A DNA stretch of 28,422 nucleotides from JAZDJP01 sp043803805 (GCA_043803805.1 JAZDJP010000028.1:1-28422), one strand, 5' to 3'; positions 15,349 through 24,939 are shown, counted from the stretch's first letter. Numbers and translations are program-made. Notes: a model not told the origin generated them from the sequence alone.

Positions 15349-17186
15349 TCCGGGCCTACCTGCGCCTTTTTCGATATGTTGCCCCCGTCTGGCACTGGCT
15401 GGCGTTCGCCGTCGCCGCGGGATTCCTCTACGCCATCCTCAACGCCGTCAACTTCCTGGCCATCGCGCCGGTCCTGAGCCTCCTCTTCAAGGGAAACCTC
15501 TCCCTCCAGACGATGATCCCGGGCCCCGTGGCCGGGATCCTCGCCGGACGGCTGGCGGATCTCGAACGGATCACCCGGACCGTCCCCGCGGGCGTGATCC
15601 TCGGCTGGATCATCGCCATCCTCCTGGCGGCCGCGTTCGTCCGGGTGATCTGCGGTTTCCTCCTCCATTACCTCGGCACGGCCGCCAGCCACCGCATGGC
15701 CCGGGAACTGGCCGGGGACTTCAACCGCCGCGTCGTGCGACTCCCCCTGGAACACTTTACGACCAGCCACACCGGGGATCTCCTCTCCCGGTTCACTTAC
15801 GACATCGGCTTCACCAACAACGCCGCGACGGCCCTCTTTATCAACAGCGTCCGCGAACCCTTCAAGATCGCCACCTACATCGCGCTCCTGTTTTTCATCG
15901 ATCCGGAACTCGCGGTCCTGGGGCTTGTCGGCCTCCCCGGATGCGTCCTCATCGCCCGGCGGCTCGGTCGCGCCATACGCCGCGGGTCCGCGGAGGAGGC
16001 CGAGCGGATGGGACGCCTGGCCAGCCGCCTCCACGAAACCGTCCAGGGTCTGCGCATCGTCAAGGCCTTCAACCGGGAGGATAGCGAAATCGCCCGGTTC
16101 AACGAGGAGAACCGGAAACTCTACAAGGCGCGGCTCCGGGTGACCGAGGCGGATGCCCTCTCCTCCCCCCTCATCGAACTCCTCACAACGGCGGTCGGGT
16201 GTCTCCTGCTCTGGATCGGCGGGATGAAGGTCCTGTCGGGACAGCTGAGTGTCGAGCAGTTGCTGGCATTCATCGCCATCCTCGGCAGCGTCTACGACCC
16301 CGTCCGGCGCCTCTCCGAGATGTACAACAAACTCTCCCGGGGGCGCGCCGGGGTGGAGCGGATCTGCCAGGTGATGGACCTGCCCCCCGAGGAGGACACG
16401 CCGGGGGCCGCGGATCTTTCGAACGAGGCGGCCCGGGGAGGCGTCGAATTCGAGGACGTCCGATTCGCCTATGACGGCGGACCCGGGATCCTCCGGGGGA
16501 TCTCCTTCCGCGCCGGGGCCGGGGAGACCGTCGCCCTGGTCGGCGAAAGCGGCGCCGGGAAGACCACGCTCGTCGGGCTCCTTCCCCGATTCTACCGGAC
16601 GACCGGCGGCCGGATTCTCGTCGGCGGGACGGAGATCGCGCGCGTCCGGCTCGCGTCGCTGCGCGCGGCGATCGGCATCGTGAGCCAGCACACCCTCCTT
16701 TTTCACGACTCCGTCCGGGCCAACATCCTCTACGGCCGACCGGACGCGACGGACGACGAGATCATCCGGGCCGCGCGGGACGCCGACGCCCACGATTTCA
16801 TCTCATCCCTGGAGAAGGGCTACGACACATTCATCGGAGAAGGCGGCCACAAACTCTCCGGGGGGGAACGCCAGAGGATCGCCATCGCCCGGGCCATCCT
16901 GAAGAACCCCCCCATCCTGATTCTGGACGAGGCCACGTCGGCCCTCGACGCGGAAAGCGAGCGAAAGGTCCAGGAGGCCCTCGACCGGCTCGTCCGGAAC
17001 CGCACGGTGTTCCTCATCGCCCACCGATTCTCGAGCCTCACACGGGCGGACCGCATCCTCGTCATCGAGGGCGGACGGCTCACCGAGGAAGGCACCCACG
17101 CCGGGCTCCTGGCGAAAAACGGCGTCTACGCGCGGCTCTACCGCCTCCAGACGGAGCGCGGCGAAACGCCCGGGGAGACCCGATGA
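15345..17186 (+). CDS. msbA: MsbA-like lipid A/LPS ABC exporter (fused membrane and ATPase domains)
   Basis: 613-residue half-transporter. Six transmembrane helices lie within about residues 15-300, with the cytoplasmic LHETVQGLRIVKAFNRED coupling segment between. The ATPase domain has Walker A GESGAGKTT (about 400-408), Q-loop VSQHTLLFHDSV, signature LSGGERQR (about 504), Walker B ILILDEATSALD (about 524) and H-loop IAHRFSS. Length and domain order fit MsbA, which flips lipid A-core across the inner membrane. The cluster context (heptosyltransferases, heptose kinase, WaaE-like enzyme) supports this, though a general lipid or drug exporter cannot be excluded. It overlaps both neighbours by 4 nt. 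Confidence 0.88.
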   Translation: MIRAYLRLFRYVAPVWHWLAFAVAAGFLYAILNAVNFLAIAPVLSLLFKGNLSLQTMIPGPVAGILAGRLADLERITRTVPAGVILGWIIAILLAAAFVRVICGFLLHYLGTAASHRMARELAGDFNRRVVRLPLEHFTTSHTGDLLSRFTYDIGFTNNAATALFINSVREPFKIATYIALLFFIDPELAVLGLVGLPGCVLIARRLGRAIRRGSAEEAERMGRLASRLHETVQGLRIVKAFNREDSEIARFNEENRKLYKARLRVTEADALSSPLIELLTTAVGCLLLWIGGMKVLSGQLSVEQLLAFIAILGSVYDPVRRLSEMYNKLSRGRAGVERICQVMDLPPEEDTPGAADLSNEAARGGVEFEDVRFAYDGGPGILRGISFRAGAGETVALVGESGAGKTTLVGLLPRFYRTTGGRILVGGTEIARVRLASLRAAIGIVSQHTLLFHDSVRANILYGRPDATDDEIIRAARDADAHDFISSLEKGYDTFIGEGGHKLSGGERQRIAIARAILKNPPILILDEATSALDAESERKVQEALDRLVRNRTVFLIAHRFSSLTRADRILVIEGGRLTEEGTHAGLLAKNGVYARLYRLQTERGETPGETR

Positions 17187-17962
17187 GCGGCCCCTCCGCC
17201 CTGACGGTGTCGGCCTGCATCATCACACGGAACGAGGCGGACGGCATCGCGGCATGCCTCGAGAGCGCGGCCTGGGCGGACGAGATCATCGTGACGGACT
17301 CCGGGAGCACGGATGGCACCCCCGACATCTGCCGGCGCTTCACACCCGATGTCCTCACCCGCGACTGGACGGGATACGCCGACCAGAAAAACTTCTGCCT
17401 CTCAAAGGCGCGCGGCGACTGGATCCTGAGCCTCGACGCCGACGAACGCGTGACGCCGGCCCTTCGGGATGAAATCCGCTCCGAAATCCGAACGACCCCC
17501 TGGGAACGGTCCGGGTACTGGATCCCGCGCCGGAACTACCTCGGGGACGTCTGGATCCGCCACGGGGGCTGGCATCCCGATTACCAGTTGCGCCTGTTTC
17601 GCCGCGGCCGGGGTTCATTCCGGTCGAAACGGGTCCACGAGGCGGTGAATCTGAACGGCGGCACGGGGCATCTTCGCCAGCCGATCGAACACCGAAGCTT
17701 CCGGGATCTGGCGGATTTTCACGACCGCATCCGTTTCTACGCGGCCCTCGCCGCGGAGGACCTGCGGGAGCGCGGAGTCCGCCTCCCCCGCCTCCAGGGA
17801 TTTCTCCGGGCGCCCGCGGCGCTCATCAAGGCCTATGTGCTCCGGGGGGGATTTCTGGACGGACGGCTCGGCTGGGCGATGGCCCGGGGACGCATGCTCG
17901 AGACCTGGTGGAAATTCCAGGAGACCGCCCGGCGGCCCGTCCCCGTTCCAGATGCCCGTTGA
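17183..17962 (+). CDS. waaE: Family 2 glycosyltransferase, WaaE/KdtX-like
   Basis: 259-residue GT-A enzyme. SACIITRNEADGIAACLESA begins the nucleotide-binding fold. WADEIIVTDSGSTDGTPDI and YADQKNFCLSKARGDWI are typical of the WaaE (LPS core beta-1,4-glucosyltransferase) group. SLDADERVTPALRDEI holds the DxD motif. GWHPDYQLRLFRR and KRVHEAV form the acceptor side. The C-terminal part is amphipathic and probably contacts the membrane. The ATG at 17183 overlaps the ABC transporter stop. The donor sugar is not determined by sequence. It ends the overlapping-gene chain of the LPS cluster; the next gene has its own promoter overlapping this stop codon. Confidence 0.85.
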   Translation: MSGPSALTVSACIITRNEADGIAACLESAAWADEIIVTDSGSTDGTPDICRRFTPDVLTRDWTGYADQKNFCLSKARGDWILSLDADERVTPALRDEIRSEIRTTPWERSGYWIPRRNYLGDVWIRHGGWHPDYQLRLFRRGRGSFRSKRVHEAVNLNGGTGHLRQPIEHRSFRDLADFHDRIRFYAALAAEDLRERGVRLPRLQGFLRAPAALIKAYVLRGGFLDGRLGWAMARGRMLETWWKFQETARRPVPVPDAR

Positions 17963-17987
17963 CAACACCCATTTCCGGGTGTACCGT
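17959..17987 (+). promoter_or_regulatory. Promoter with a spacer dyad before the first paralog
   Basis: Consensus TTGACA (17959-17964), a 17-nt spacer and TACCGT (17982-17987). The spacer is a perfect dyad, ACACCC (17965-17970) and GGGTGT (17977-17982) with a 6-nt centre, reaching the first base of the -10 box. It could be an operator or a weak hairpin. Confidence 0.5.
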
Positions 17988-18017
17988 GAAGTCGGAAAAG
18001 CCGATATTGACATTGAA

Positions 18018-18437
18018 ATGAAGAAATACTCCCGGATGCGGATGAGCCGGCTTGCCGCGGTTGTCGCGGCGATCGTGATTCTTGTCGCGGGCGCGCGCCT
18101 GGTCGCGGGCTCCTACATGACGTCTCCGGACCTGGGTGTCCTCCTGCGGTTGGAACCCGGGGATGTCGCCGTCGACGCACCCGGGGCCGGCAACGTCTCC
18201 GTTCCCACGCAGGGGCGGTACTGCCTCCAGGCATATGATGTCCTGAATGAAGGGATCCTGTCCCGGATTCCCGTGGTCAACTTTATTTCGAACGGCATCG
18301 CATCCCTCGGCGTCGGCGTTGAATCGCACATCGTGACATCCGTTGACAACGCCCGGCGAATCGAGCATTCCAACTGGAAGATCGAAGCGGGGTACACCAA
18401 CTCCACCACCGCCCTCACCTTCACCCTCAAATTTTAA
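18018..18437 (+). CDS. Uncharacterised envelope protein, first of two tandem paralogs
   Basis: 139 residues, not recognised. MKKYSRMRMSRLAAVVAAIVI begins a signal peptide or membrane anchor (to about residue 34). A Gly/Pro/Asp-rich stretch follows. The last 73 residues (67-139) align without gaps to the end of the next gene: about 25 of 73 identical, with shared VL, SR.PVV, IS.G, RRIE, WK.E and L.FTL. The protein ends LTFTLKF, alternating hydrophobics with a final Phe, like the beta-signal of outer-membrane proteins, although it is too short for a usual barrel. There is no clear SD at the ATG at 18018; an in-frame ATG at 17952 overlaps the waaE end and would lengthen the N-terminus. Confidence 0.7.
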   Translation: MKKYSRMRMSRLAAVVAAIVILVAGARLVAGSYMTSPDLGVLLRLEPGDVAVDAPGAGNVSVPTQGRYCLQAYDVLNEGILSRIPVVNFISNGIASLGVGVESHIVTSVDNARRIEHSNWKIEAGYTNSTTALTFTLKF

Positions 18438-18458
18438 TAAAATAATGCCCAAGCCCCG

Positions 18459-18487
18459 TTGCCAGGCGCCCTGGAGTGGGGTATTCT
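18459..18487 (+). promoter_or_regulatory. Promoter with a spacer dyad before the second paralog
   Basis: TTGCCA (18459-18464), a 17-nt spacer and TATTCT (18482-18487). A perfect dyad, CCAGG CGC CCTGG (18462-18474), overlaps the -35 box. The predicted start leaves a leader of about 37 nt that carries the SD of the second paralog. Confidence 0.55.
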
Positions 18488-18530
18488 TCCATCAGGGGCA
18501 TACCGCCGCAGGGAAACGGGAGGAAACTCC

Positions 18531-18998
18531 ATGCGGCGGCGCATGTTGGTGTTGGTTTCATTTCTGATTTCGGCGCTCCTCGCGCCATCGGGGGCGGTTT
18601 ATGTAATGCGCCCCTCCACGCCCTCGTGCCGTCTGTCCCGCCTGGCCCGGATTCCCCGACTGACCGATGCGGAACTGACCCGTCACCCCCTCCGGTTTGA
18701 TACCCAGGGGGATCGTTCCGATGTTCCCCCCATGGGGCACCCCCGCGCACTGAAATCCCGGGCGCCTCTTCAGGGAAAGGTATTGATGGAATCCTACCAG
18801 GTTCTCCACGATGCCCTGATCTCCCGGGTGCCCGTTGTGGGCCAGATTTCCGAAGGACTTCTGGCCATCGGGGAGGCGGTCAACGAGCGCGTGGCGAAAC
18901 CCCTCGATCGCCTGCGTCGAATCGAACGGAACTCCTGGAAACTTGAAACGGATGTGGACGAAACATCCGCCTCGCTTTCCTTCACGCTCCGGTATTGA
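18531..18998 (+). CDS. Uncharacterised envelope protein, second of two tandem paralogs
   Basis: 155 residues, not recognised. MRRRMLVLVSFLISALLAPSG is a good signal peptide. The middle (about 30-80) is Pro/Arg-rich and unlike the first paralog. The last 73 residues (83-155) are paralogous to the end of the preceding gene and finish LSFTLRY, again an alternating pattern with a terminal aromatic residue. The start at 18531 is set by GGGAGG 8 nt upstream; the longer frame from 18459 would begin inside the promoter. The gene ends 4 nt before the stop of convergent rpsP, with no terminator hairpin visible between them. Confidence 0.75.
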   Translation: MRRRMLVLVSFLISALLAPSGAVYVMRPSTPSCRLSRLARIPRLTDAELTRHPLRFDTQGDRSDVPPMGHPRALKSRAPLQGKVLMESYQVLHDALISRVPVVGQISEGLLAIGEAVNERVAKPLDRLRRIERNSWKLETDVDETSASLSFTLRY

Positions 18999-19002
18999 CG
19001 GC

Positions 19003-19251
19003 CTACTGAACGCCCTTCTGCTTGAGGAGCGCGGCCACGTTCACCGAGGGCTTTGCGCCCCGGGCAATCCAGAACTTGACGCGGTCGGCCTTGACGACAA
19101 TGCGCTTCTCCAGGTCCTCCTCGAAGGGATCGTAGTGCCCGAGGTTCTCGAGCGCGTCCCCGTCGCGGCGCTTCAGGGCGTCGAAAGCGCCAATGCGATA
19201 AAACGGATGGTTCTTCCGACCCATGCGGGAAAGACGAATGCGAACGGCCAT
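19003..19251 (-). CDS. rpsP: 30S ribosomal protein S16
   Basis: 82 residues, the usual size for S16, which binds 16S rRNA during 30S assembly. The start MAVRIRLSRMGRKNHPFYRI is the family signature, followed by DGDALENLGHYDP, VVKADRVKFWIARGAKPS and VAALLKQKG. The ATG at 19251 has GGAGGG about 9 nt upstream; a longer frame to 19356 has no support. It lies downstream of ffh, as in many bacteria, but rimM and trmD do not follow: the next gene is convergent. Confidence 0.96.
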   Translation of the reverse strand: MAVRIRLSRMGRKNHPFYRIGAFDALKRRDGDALENLGHYDPFEEDLEKRIVVKADRVKFWIARGAKPSVNVAALLKQKGVQ

Positions 19252-19279
19252 TATCAATACCCTCCAAATTTCTCGCGCA

Positions 19280-19307
19280 AGAATACCATTTCCCCCTCGA
19301 TAATCAA
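19280..19307 (-). promoter_or_regulatory. Candidate rpsP promoter
   Basis: On the minus strand TTGATT (19307-19302), a 16-nt spacer and TATTCT (19285-19280), about 28 nt before the rpsP start. It would let rpsP be transcribed separately from ffh. Confidence 0.4.
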
Positions 19308-19338
19308 CATATTCCCCCGGAAGCGAGAACCGCGGGTG

Positions 19339-19352
19339 ACGTATTGCGTATT
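19339..19352. repeat. Heptanucleotide pair ACGTATT/GCGTATT
   Basis: Two adjacent 7-bp units in the ffh-rpsP gap. This short copy is weak on its own but has the same period as its neighbours. Confidence 0.45.
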
Positions 19353-19400
19353 CCAATCACCAACCCAAATCAGAATTCATCACATTTCATTTCATTCCCT

Positions 19401-19428
19401 ACTCAGCACTCAGTACTCAGCACTCAGT
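19401..19428. repeat. Heptanucleotide tandem repeat ACTCAGC/ACTCAGT x4
   Basis: Four units alternate ACTCAGC, ACTCAGT, ACTCAGC, ACTCAGT, so a 14-bp unit is also exactly duplicated. They lie 20 nt past the ffh stop, in the ffh-rpsP gap. Confidence 0.92.
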
Positions 19429-19447
19429 ACTTTCCCCAACCCTGTCA

Positions 19448-20788
<1,341 letters not shown>

Positions 20789-20822
20789 GTCGGATGTCGG
20801 CTATTGTTTCACAACCAAGAGT

Positions 20823-22379
20823 CTACTTCGCCGCCTCCTTCCCGGTGCCGTTGCACTTCACGCACTTGACAACCTTGTCCCCGTGGCATTTCGGACACTT
20901 CGCGATCTGCCCCCCCTTGCCCGCGCACGTGGGGCACTCCTTCTCCTGAAGGGGACCGCTCTTCTTGGTGCCGAAATTGATGACCGCGATCCGGCCCCGC
21001 CCCTCGCACGTGGCGCACGTCACGGCCACGGTCCCGTCCTTGCACCTGGGGCAATCCACCTTCCCCGTGCCGCCGCACCGGGCGCAGTCCTTCGCCTCGG
21101 GCTTGACGGGAGGGACGACCGCTGCCGCGCCGCCGGCCCGGGCGGCGGATTCCATCTCCGCAAGCACGGACCGGGCATCCCTGACCGCCGCGGTGTCGCC
21201 GAACCGGCGACGGAGATCCGCGATGCGGGCCGGAAGCCCCTCCTTCTCCCCCCGCGCATGGCGCTTCCGGATGTCATCGAGAAGTTCGCGCGCCGCGGAT
21301 TCGGCACGCTCCTTCCGTCGACGATCCATATCCGCCTCGAACGCCGAAATGTCCGCCCCGTGGGCGCGGGCCTCCTTGAAGAGAGACACGCCCTCCTCGA
21401 ACCTTCCGGTGCGCAGACAAAAAATGCCCAACGCGACCAGCGCCTCCGCGTCACGCCCGGGAAGGGCCTCCCACGTCAGACTCACAAAATCCTCCGGCGC
21501 GAACTCCTCCCACCGCACCTGCGCCTTGAAGTGCTCACCCTCGTCCCCCGACGCCACGGTGACGCCCGCATCGCCCGCCTCGACGACCCGGCCCTGATAA
21601 CGACGCGTCCCCACGAAGGTGTGGAAAGGCCCCCGTTTCATGCCGTTCAGAACCTTGGTGACACGGGCCTTGTGCGCCGCCAGGCATCCCATCTCGAATC
21701 GGTCGCGCTTCATGGCGTCGTGAAGCGGTTTCTTGTCCGCCGTCATCTCCCGCTCGATGGCCGCGGTGGCGTCCGTGAAGCGGTACGCCCGGAAGAGCTT
21801 GTCCACCTCGGCGGCCAGCGTCGCGCGGATCTCCCCGAGTTTCTCCTCCGGCAGGACCTCGACCTCGTCCGACTTCTCAAGATTGACCCGGATCTCGGGC
21901 CTTCCCGCGCCGATCTCCACTTCCTCCTTCCAGGGATTGAACCCCTTCAGACGCAGGAGGAACTCGTGCTTGCCGACGGGAATGTCCTCGAGGAGGAGCG
22001 GCGTCATCCCCCGATCCTTCCCGTCCACGGAGACCGTGGCCCCCGGCGGCCGGGAAATCACCAGGAGCGGCGCGGCCTGACGCTTGAGGGTCGCCTGAAC
22101 AACCGTCTTCGCCCCGGCGGAGACCGCGACCGTTGTTGCGAATTCCTCGTATCCCTCACGCTTGAGAACGATGGCCACCACCCCCTCGGGAAGCCCCGAG
22201 AGCACCACCGGGGCATCCCCCGTGATGCCGGCGAATTCGCCTCCGCAGAAAATGGAGGCCCCCGCCGGATCAGAGGTGATTTCCACCGTGCCGCCCCCGG
22301 CGGCCCCCCGGGCGCCCGCGACCAATCCCACCGCCGCGAACACGACCGCGACCAACGCCGTACATAGGCCCCCTCTCAT
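20823..22379 (-). CDS. Exported protein with two PEGA domains and DnaJ-like zinc motifs
   Basis: 518 residues. A signal peptide (MRGGLCTALVAVVFAAVGLV, about 1-26) is followed by two PEGA beta-domains (about 31-99 and 104-168; EITSDPAGASIFCGG and ISRPPGATVSVDGKDRG). A helical middle region (about 175-425) includes a tetratricopeptide-like LGIFCLRTGRFEEGVSLFKEA segment. The C-terminal 80 residues hold six CxxC pairs, several in CxxCxGxG form (CARCGGTG, CATCEGRG, CPTCAGKG, CVKCNGTG), as in the DnaJ zinc finger. PEGA domains are usually extracytoplasmic, so the cysteine-rich tail would sit outside the cytoplasm. The start at 22379 has GGAGGGG 6 nt upstream; a GTG at 22439 overlapping the murA stop is a weaker alternative. 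No function can be assigned. Confidence 0.85.
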   Translation of the reverse strand: MRGGLCTALVAVVFAAVGLVAGARGAAGGGTVEITSDPAGASIFCGGEFAGITGDAPVVLSGLPEGVVAIVLKREGYEEFATTVAVSAGAKTVVQATLKRQAAPLLVISRPPGATVSVDGKDRGMTPLLLEDIPVGKHEFLLRLKGFNPWKEEVEIGAGRPEIRVNLEKSDEVEVLPEEKLGEIRATLAAEVDKLFRAYRFTDATAAIEREMTADKKPLHDAMKRDRFEMGCLAAHKARVTKVLNGMKRGPFHTFVGTRRYQGRVVEAGDAGVTVASGDEGEHFKAQVRWEEFAPEDFVSLTWEALPGRDAEALVALGIFCLRTGRFEEGVSLFKEARAHGADISAFEADMDRRRKERAESAARELLDDIRKRHARGEKEGLPARIADLRRRFGDTAAVRDARSVLAEMESAARAGGAAAVVPPVKPEAKDCARCGGTGKVDCPRCKDGTVAVTCATCEGRGRIAVINFGTKKSGPLQEKECPTCAGKGGQIAKCPKCHGDKVVKCVKCNGTGKEAAK

Positions 22380-22435
22380 GCGCCCCTCCGGCCCCTTCCG
22401 GGGCAATTGGATGCCCGACAAAAACGACACGGCGT

Positions 22436-23701
22436 TCACACTTTCTCCCGGTGGATACGCGCCCCCAGACGCACGAGTTTCTCGTCAATCCGCTCGTAGC
22501 CCCGATCAAGATGATAAATCCGGTTCACCTCGGTGACGCCGTCGGCCACAAGCCCCGCCACGACGAGGGCGGCGCTGGCGCGGAGATCCGAGGCCATGAC
22601 CGGGGCGCCGTGCAGTTTCCGCACCCCTTCGACAATGGCCGCCGACCCCTCCTTCCGGATCTTCGCCCCCATGCGCCCCAGCTCGGCCACGTGCATGAAG
22701 CGATCCGGGAACACCCGCTCGGTGATGACGCTCACCCCGTCGCCCAGCGCCAGAAGCGCCATGAACACCGCCTGGAGATCCGTGGGAAACCCGGGATAGG
22801 TGAGAACGATGAGGTCCACCGGGCGGAACGTCCGGGGGGCCCGGACCCGAATTCCCCGCTTCCCGTCGGCGTGAATCTCCACGCCGACATCCCGGAGTTT
22901 GTCCACCACGGCCGAAAGGTGATCCAGACGCACCCCGGTGATGGTGACGGGGCTCCGGGTCGCGGCGGCGATGACGAGGAATGTCCCGGCCTCGATGCGG
23001 TCCGGGATGACGGCGCACTCCACGCCGCCCAGTTCGCGGACCCCCTCGATCACCACCCGCGGCGTCCCCGCGCCGGAGATCTTCGCCCCCATGAAGGTGA
23101 GCATCTCGGCAAGATTCTGCACCTCCGGTTCGCAGGCCGCGTTTTCGATGACCGTCCTCCCTTTCGCCAGAGTCGCCGCCATCATGACGTTTTGCGTCGC
23201 CAGCACGCTTGACCCGAACGGTCCCCCGAGATAGATGTTGGCCCCGCGAAGCGCCTTCGCCCGCGCGACGACGTAGCCGTGTTCCACGGTGATCTTCGCG
23301 CCGAGCGCCGACAACCCCTTCAAATGGAGGTCGATCGGCCTCGACCCGATGACACACCCGCCGGGCAACGACACCTTCGCCTGATGCCGGCGCGCGAGTA
23401 GCGGCCCCAGAACGCACACCGAGGCCCGCATGGTGCTCACGAGTTCATAGGGGGCCACCACCGGCCGCATGTCCTCCGAAACAATCCGCAGGGCGCCGTT
23501 CTCGGCCGCCGTGCGGGAGCCCAGGGCCCCGAGAATCTTCCCCATCGTCCGCACGTCCATGAGGTTCGGCACACCGCGGAGAACGCACGGCTCCTCGGTG
23601 AGAAGGGTCGCCCCCATCATGGGGAGCGTCGCGTTCTTGGCGCCGCTGACGTTGATCGCGCCGCGAAGGGTCGCCCCCCCCCTGATGATCATCTTTTCCA
23701 T
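22436..23701 (-). CDS. murA: UDP-N-acetylglucosamine 1-carboxyvinyltransferase
   Basis: Cytosolic MurA transfers enolpyruvate from PEP to UDP-GlcNAc, the first committed step of peptidoglycan synthesis. 421 residues, normal length. Seen: MEKMIIRGGATLRGAINVSG with the catalytic GAKNATLP, STMRASVCVLGPLLAR, and PGGCVIGSRPIDLHL holding the catalytic Cys116, the residue targeted by fosfomycin. RIEAGTFLVIAAATRSP, YPGFPTDLQAVFMALLAL and FPDRFMHVAELGRMGA follow. The ATG at 23701 has AGGAGA upstream and lies inside the last codons of ispH (13-nt overlap), so the two are coupled. A longer upstream frame is in the wrong register to be coding. Confidence 0.97.
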   Translation of the reverse strand: MEKMIIRGGATLRGAINVSGAKNATLPMMGATLLTEEPCVLRGVPNLMDVRTMGKILGALGSRTAAENGALRIVSEDMRPVVAPYELVSTMRASVCVLGPLLARRHQAKVSLPGGCVIGSRPIDLHLKGLSALGAKITVEHGYVVARAKALRGANIYLGGPFGSSVLATQNVMMAATLAKGRTVIENAACEPEVQNLAEMLTFMGAKISGAGTPRVVIEGVRELGGVECAVIPDRIEAGTFLVIAAATRSPVTITGVRLDHLSAVVDKLRDVGVEIHADGKRGIRVRAPRTFRPVDLIVLTYPGFPTDLQAVFMALLALGDGVSVITERVFPDRFMHVAELGRMGAKIRKEGSAAIVEGVRKLHGAPVMASDLRASAALVVAGLVADGVTEVNRIYHLDRGYERIDEKLVRLGARIHREKV

Positions 23702-24924
23702 GAAAGGATCTCCTGGGACGGACCCTTCGCCGGGCCCGCCGCGCCTGCCCGCAACATCAGAATTCGTTCGACGGCCTCTCCGATTTTGTTGTTCGGGGTC
23801 GAGGCCCCGGCCGTGATGCCGATGACGCACGGCGCCCCGGGAAACCACTCCCGCGCCGTGACCTCGTCATGGCTGTCCACCGGCTTGTGACGGATCTCCG
23901 CGAGGGACACGATACAAGAAGGGTCATCAATGTGGTAGGCGGGAACCCGGGCGCTGGCGATCTCGAGCAGATGGCTCGTATTGCTGCTGTTATAGCCGCC
24001 AATGACCAGCATCAGGTCCACGCCCTCCCGGATAAGTTCGAGGACCGCATCCTGTCGCTCCTGGGTCGCCCGGCAAATGGTGTCCATCATCCGGAAATGA
24101 GTCCCGAGCCCGGCCTCCCCGTGGCGACGGATCATCGCCTCGCGCAGGCGCCCGGCAATCTCGAGAGATTCCCGGGAGAGCATCGTCGTCTGATTGGCGA
24201 CGCCGATATGGACCAGATCCCGATCCGGGTCGAATCCGACGGACGTGGCGTCCCGGAAACGATCGAGGAATGCGTCCCGGTCCCCGCCCCCCTCGATGTA
24301 CCGGCAGACGACCTCCGACTCTTCGAGGTTGCGTACGACGAGGTATCGCCCTTCCGGAAACTGCGACAGGCGCGAGCAGGTGGCCTTCGTCTCCTCGTGG
24401 GTGGCCTTCCCGTGGATGATGGCGGTGAATCCGTCGCTCCCGTAGCGATCCACATTTTTCCAGACGTTCATCACCGACCCGCATGTCGTGTCCACGACGA
24501 TACAGCCCTTCTCCCGGAAGAAATCCATCTCCGGCACGGTCACCCCGAAGGCGGGGATGATGACGACATCCCCCTCCCGAAGCCCCTCCACCCCATCGAT
24601 CCGCTCGTGAAGGAAGATGACCCCCTTCTCCTTGAGGCGTTCATTCACGTGCGGGTTGTGGATGATTTCGTTGGCGAGGAAAATCCGGCGGCCGGGGAAC
24701 TTCTGAAGGGCCTCGTAGGCGTACTCCACGGCGCGATCCACGCCGTAACAGAAACCGAACTCCTTGGCCATGCGGAACGTGATGCCATCCCGCTGAAGGA
24801 CATTCCCGGCGCAACGGATTTCCTCCACGAGCTGGCTGTGGTAGGATTTTTTGAGAAGCCCGCCAATCTCATTCCGGAGGCCGAATCCTTTGGGATAATA
24901 GCGATCCGACGGAGCGATCTTCAT
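23689..24924 (-). CDS. ispH: 4-hydroxy-3-methylbut-2-enyl diphosphate reductase, long cyanobacterial/plant-like form
   Basis: Last enzyme of the MEP pathway; an iron-sulfur enzyme giving IPP and DMAPP. 411 residues, longer than the roughly 315 of E. coli. The three cluster cysteines are in GFCYGV (Cys59), DTTCGSV (Cys148) and DTICRAT (Cys284). ANEIIHNPHVNERL, IIHGKATHEE, GGYNSSNTSH and ITAGASTPN are the other active-site motifs. The N-terminal extension (YYPKGFGLRNEIGGL, SQLVEEIRCAG) and the PAFGVTVPEM segment resemble the cyanobacterial and plant form from memory. The start at 24924 is chosen because the homologous N-terminus and a -10 box 6 nt upstream agree; the frame upstream crosses the hpnC promoter region. 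It is divergent from the squalene operon. Confidence 0.95.
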   Translation of the reverse strand: MKIAPSDRYYPKGFGLRNEIGGLLKKSYHSQLVEEIRCAGNVLQRDGITFRMAKEFGFCYGVDRAVEYAYEALQKFPGRRIFLANEIIHNPHVNERLKEKGVIFLHERIDGVEGLREGDVVIIPAFGVTVPEMDFFREKGCIVVDTTCGSVMNVWKNVDRYGSDGFTAIIHGKATHEETKATCSRLSQFPEGRYLVVRNLEESEVVCRYIEGGGDRDAFLDRFRDATSVGFDPDRDLVHIGVANQTTMLSRESLEIAGRLREAMIRRHGEAGLGTHFRMMDTICRATQERQDAVLELIREGVDLMLVIGGYNSSNTSHLLEIASARVPAYHIDDPSCIVSLAEIRHKPVDSHDEVTAREWFPGAPCVIGITAGASTPNNKIGEAVERILMLRAGAAGPAKGPSQEILSWKR

Positions 24925-24930
24925 CCGCGT

Positions 24931-24939
24931 AGGATACCA
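24931..24939 (-). promoter_or_regulatory. Extended -10 promoter of ispH, probably leaderless
   Basis: On the minus strand TGGTATCCT (24939-24931): an extended TGn motif plus TATCCT. The ATG begins 6 nt beyond it. The -35 is poor and no SD is present. Confidence 0.5.

Noticed and set aside
18438..18480. CCAGG-CGC-CCTGG as a terminator for the first paralog
   Set aside because: A 3-nt loop, 5-bp stem and no U-run; the promoter reading explains the site better.
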